A program made the position numbers and the translations under genes. From Roseovarius indicus (lineage in GTDB: Bacteria > Pseudomonadota > Alphaproteobacteria > Rhodobacterales > Rhodobacteraceae), in assembly GCF_008728195.1 (NCBI RefSeq), contig NZ_CP031599.1, positions 248,001 to 312,000 on the forward strand: a DNA stretch of 64,000 nt, in the 5' to 3' direction. Positions within the stretch are counted from its first letter, which is position 1. The number at the start of each line of letters is the position of its first letter. A model generated the notes under the pieces. The model had not been told where the DNA came from. It saw only the letters and a program-made list of their open reading frames with translations, and did not search any database. This document shows positions 61,544 to 64,000 of this stretch, piece after piece.

Positions 61544-61567
61544 CAAAGCGTCCGGCATCGGGCAGGA

Positions 61568-63211
61568 TCAAGCGGAGGCGGAGGATCTGGCCTCAACATC
61601 CTTTTCCGCTTGCGCAACAAGTACGTGCCGTTGAATTTTGCCGCTTTGCGTCAGTGGGAAATTATCCGCGAAGCACACATACCTCGGTACCTTGTAATCG
61701 GCGATGATGCCCAGGCAATGGGCGATCACCGACTCCTCGTCAAGCCCGCTATCCACGTCCGTTTTGCGAATGAAGGCATATCCCACCTGCCCAAGCCGCG
61801 CGTGGGAGACACCCACCACCAACGCCTGACGGATTGCGGGATGGGTTTCGAGATGGGCCTCGATTTCGGCCGGGTAGGTGTTCGACCCCCCTACGATGAA
61901 CATCTCCTTGATGCGCCCCGTAATCTTCAGAAAGCCGCGTTCGTCGAAGGTGCCCAAATCGCCGGTGCGGAACCAGCCGTCAGACGTTATCGCCTCGCTG
62001 GTTGCCTCGTCGTTCTTGTAATACCCCATGGTGACGATATGGCCACGCACCTGCAGTTCGCCGATCTCGCCCGGTCCCTGCTCTGCGCCGGTGCCCGGGT
62101 CAACAATCCTTGCCTCGTAGTCACCGCTCAGCCTGCCGGTGTTTTGCTCGGCGATTTCGGGTGGGTCGTCGTAGCGGGTGAAAGTGGTTGAAATCGTGTT
62201 CTCCGTCATTCCGTAGGACGCCAGGATATGCGGGGTCGAAAACACCTCGCGACCGCGGCGGACCACTTCGGGACTGACTGCGGCGCCACCGATCCATGCC
62301 GCCCGCACAGTGCTCAGATCGCGCGGTCGTTTCGTTTGCGCGTCGAAGCAGTCGAGATAGTGCGTCGGGATCCCGCCGAAGTGCGCCACCTTCTCAACCT
62401 CGATGAGGTTGAGCGCGCGATCAGCGCTCCAGTCGCGCATCACAATGAGGCTCATCCCGTGGATAACCGCAGGAAGTACAGCCATAAACAGCCCTGCAAC
62501 ATGATAGAATGGCATGTGGGCAAGCAGCGCATCTCCAGTTTTCATGCCCATGATACGCGCAACGTTCATGGATTGGCGACTGACCACGTGAGAATGCATC
62601 GCGCCCTTGGGCCGCCCTGTTGTCCCTGATGTGTAGCAAATGAGAGCCGTATCCTCGGGAACAACCGCCTCGGAAGCGGCGCGAACACGCTCGGTGTTTG
62701 CCGGGGTGTTCAAAAGCGAAGCCATCGAGATCGCTCCAGGAATCACTGTGTCATCGATGGAGAAGATCACCCGCAGATTCGGCAAGGCCTCGGCATGAAT
62801 GTCTCCGGGTGTCTGGCTCGCTAGATCGGGAACCAAAGTGGACAGCAATGCCGGATAGTCGATGCCCCAGCAAGTGTCCATCATCAACAGCGCACGGGCA
62901 TCTGATTGGCGCAGGATATATTCCAGCTCGCCCGACTTGTATCTGGTATTGATCGGGATCACGACCATCCCGATCCGGGCCGCCGCGAAGAGCATTCTGA
63001 CCCAATCGGGGCTGTTCGTCAGCCAAAGCGCGACATGGTCGCCCTTTTCAAGGCCGGCAGCAAGCAGGCCGTCGGCAACACGATCAACTTCCTGGTCGAA
63101 GCGGGCGAAGGTAATTCGCTCGCTCTCGGTCACCAGGAATTCAGCTTCGGGCATTTCGGTTGCTGTACGGCGCAGAAGATCGCCCAATGTAAGGTTTGCA
63201 ATATCCTGCAT
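61568..63211 (-). CDS. AMP-dependent acyl-CoA ligase
   Basis: 547 residues. P-loop CYTSGTTGRPKGAMHSH, then HMPFYHVAGLFMAVLP, ASYGMTENTISTTFTR, WFRTGDLGTFDERGFLKITG and the C-terminal LTQSGKIQRHVLVAQ with the catalytic Lys. The layout fits FadD3/steroid-ring or medium-chain acyl-CoA ligases, but the acid cannot be named. It is transcribed leftwards from an operator-2 promoter and converges with tetR (24-base gap). Confidence 0.9.
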   Translation of the reverse strand: MQDIANLTLGDLLRRTATEMPEAEFLVTESERITFARFDQEVDRVADGLLAAGLEKGDHVALWLTNSPDWVRMLFAAARIGMVVIPINTRYKSGELEYILRQSDARALLMMDTCWGIDYPALLSTLVPDLASQTPGDIHAEALPNLRVIFSIDDTVIPGAISMASLLNTPANTERVRAASEAVVPEDTALICYTSGTTGRPKGAMHSHVVSRQSMNVARIMGMKTGDALLAHMPFYHVAGLFMAVLPAVIHGMSLIVMRDWSADRALNLIEVEKVAHFGGIPTHYLDCFDAQTKRPRDLSTVRAAWIGGAAVSPEVVRRGREVFSTPHILASYGMTENTISTTFTRYDDPPEIAEQNTGRLSGDYEARIVDPGTGAEQGPGEIGELQVRGHIVTMGYYKNDEATSEAITSDGWFRTGDLGTFDERGFLKITGRIKEMFIVGGSNTYPAEIEAHLETHPAIRQALVVGVSHARLGQVGYAFIRKTDVDSGLDEESVIAHCLGIIADYKVPRYVCFADNFPLTQSGKIQRHVLVAQAEKDVEARSSASA

Positions 63212-63284
63212 GGCGCTATTCCTTCCCCGTCAGGCTGTTCTGTGAGCGTAGAAGTGCACAGCCTGCGCAAATATTAGTAGGTTT

Positions 63285-63313
63285 AGAATACCCAATGGTA
63301 GTATACACATCAA
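63285..63313 (-). promoter_or_regulatory. Promoter with operator 2 before the acyl-CoA ligase
   Basis: Minus strand: TTGATG (63313-63308), a 17-bp spacer and TATTCT (63290-63285), about 75 bases before the ligase start. ATACC-CAAT-GGTAG (63288-63301) lies across the spacer and -10. Confidence 0.75.
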
Positions 63314-63371
63314 CAGAATGCAATACGGCCCCCCAGAACTCCGCGATTTTTGCCATTTTCCTGTTTTTATC

Positions 63372-63425
63372 TTGACAGGCAAAAAATGCTTCTACTAACT
63401 AGACCGCAGATATACTGCGGGGTAT
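63372..63425 (+). promoter_or_regulatory. Promoter region with operator 2 before the last hydratase
   Basis: A consensus -35 TTGACA (63372-63377) faces right; the -10 is poor (CTAACT at 63395-63400, 17-bp spacer). The repeat ATACT-GCGG-GGTAT (63412-63425), perfect at its outer four bases, lies just downstream, where a bound repressor would block the start. Confidence 0.68.
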
Positions 63426-63468
63426 AAACCTGCGAATTGCATTTGCGTGCTGGGAGGAGAACATTCGC

Positions 63469-64000
63469 ATGAGCAAGGACAGCCCCAAAGGGGCCGCTAC
63501 CGAATTGCAGCGCGACCTAACCACATTGACGTATGAGTTGAGCGAAGAGGTCGCCATCGTCACCTTGAACCGTCCCGGTGCACGCAATGCTCTGGATGTC
63601 CGGATGCGTGAGGAACTCGCTGATGTGGTCGGCGAAATCCGCGATGACGATCGTGTCCGGGCAATGATCCTGACTGGTGCGGGCGGTGTCTTCTGCGCGG
63701 GCGGGGACCTGCAAGGGCTTAAGGAAAAACGCAATTCGGCCCAATCCTACAAACGTATTTCCGACCTCCACCTATGGCTCCCCAGTCTGGTGAACATGGA
63801 AAAACCCGTAATAGCGGCGGTGGATGGCCCGGCATTCGGAGGCGGGATGAATCTCGCACTTACGGCCGATTTTATCCTGGCCAGCGACACCGCAAGTTTT
63901 TGTCAGGTTTTTGGCCGTATCGGGCTGGTTCCTGATCTTGCGGGCATGTTTCTGCTGCCGCGTCTTGTGGGCTTGCAGCGCGCCAAGGATTTGGTGTTTT
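63469..64000 (+). CDS. Enoyl-CoA hydratase/isomerase (crotonase family), 3' end outside window
   Basis: The frame is open to the window edge (about 177 residues). It starts at ATG with GGGAGGAG upstream and a non-conserved leader of some 18 residues, then VAIVTLNRPGARNAL, GVFCAGGDLQGLKE, VDGPAFGGGMNLALTADF and SFCQVFGRIGLVPDLAGMFL, where the Asp is the PaaG-type second base. It is most like the first domain of the double hydratase at 58057. It is the first gene of a rightward unit controlled by operator 2. Confidence 0.9.
   Translation, partial: MSKDSPKGAATELQRDLTTLTYELSEEVAIVTLNRPGARNALDVRMREELADVVGEIRDDDRVRAMILTGAGGVFCAGGDLQGLKEKRNSAQSYKRISDLHLWLPSLVNMEKPVIAAVDGPAFGGGMNLALTADFILASDTASFCQVFGRIGLVPDLAGMFLLPRLVGLQRAKDLVF

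Noticed and set aside
1..64000. CRISPR arrays, tRNA or rRNA genes
   Set aside because: No regularly spaced repeats and no recognisable cloverleaf or rRNA segments were seen in the intergenic stretches.

Overview
The window looks like chromosome of a high-GC alphaproteobacterium, most likely a marine Rhodobacterales (Roseobacter-group) species. The reasons are dense TRAP and branched-chain-type ABC uptake systems, tightly overlapping acyl-CoA operons, and typical ATGA/TGATG gene junctions. This placement is an inference from gene content, not a database match. Almost everything encodes uptake, CoA activation and beta-oxidation-like breakdown of one or more organic acids. No rRNA, tRNA or CRISPR array was seen.

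Layout. 1-3822 (+): the 3' end of a fused TRAP permease, a hotdog thioesterase, an SDR, and a DUF35/thiolase-fold pair. 3893-11224 (-): a decaying cluster. dctP has an in-frame amber codon, dctM a frameshift, one acyl-CoA dehydrogenase a frameshift at a run of nine G, a second an amber codon, and an enoyl-CoA hydratase start is joined out of frame to a headless CoA-transferase; only dctQ and one hydratase look intact. 11441-12406: nitronate monooxygenase. 12478-25223: an intact catabolic core with a PaaK-like protein, hydratases, a two-subunit acyl-CoA dehydrogenase, MaoC proteins, a transglutaminase-like protein, CoA-transferases, a second DUF35/thiolase-fold pair and another dehydrogenase. 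25444-28740: etfAB and two hydratases. 28830-37830: an ABC importer operon with an acyl-CoA synthetase inside it. 37936-46792: a dehydrogenase followed by gene debris (CoA-transferase tail, RND tail), an ABC-2 permease, a UspA protein, a marR-emrAB efflux operon and IS66 remains. 46793-53676 (+): a second ligase-SDR-liv importer operon. 53863-54793: a complete IS5-family element. 54830-64000: Baeyer-Villiger monooxygenase, an orphan TRAP binding protein, a double hydratase, a dehydrogenase, a TetR regulator, an acyl-CoA ligase and a further hydratase.

How it works together. ABC and TRAP binding proteins capture the acids, ligases or CoA-transferases make the thioesters, dehydrogenases (electrons to EtfAB) and crotonase/MaoC hydratases process them, and thiolase-fold proteins cleave carbon-carbon bonds. 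Both thiolase-fold proteins lack the nucleophilic cysteine and each is paired with a DUF35 protein. This resembles the Ltp2-type retro-aldolase arrangement of steroid side-chain degradation and suggests a branched or cyclic substrate.

Two regulons can be read from the DNA. Operator 1, TCTAAC-N4-GTTAGA, sits on the -10 side of sigma70-like promoters at 17987, 21647, 37872 and, degenerately, 25263, and links the core to the ABC importer/synthetase operon. Operator 2, ATACC-N4-GGTAT-like, occurs at 56573, 56739, 63288 and 63412, in the two divergent intergenic regions on either side of the tetR gene, which is its likely regulator.
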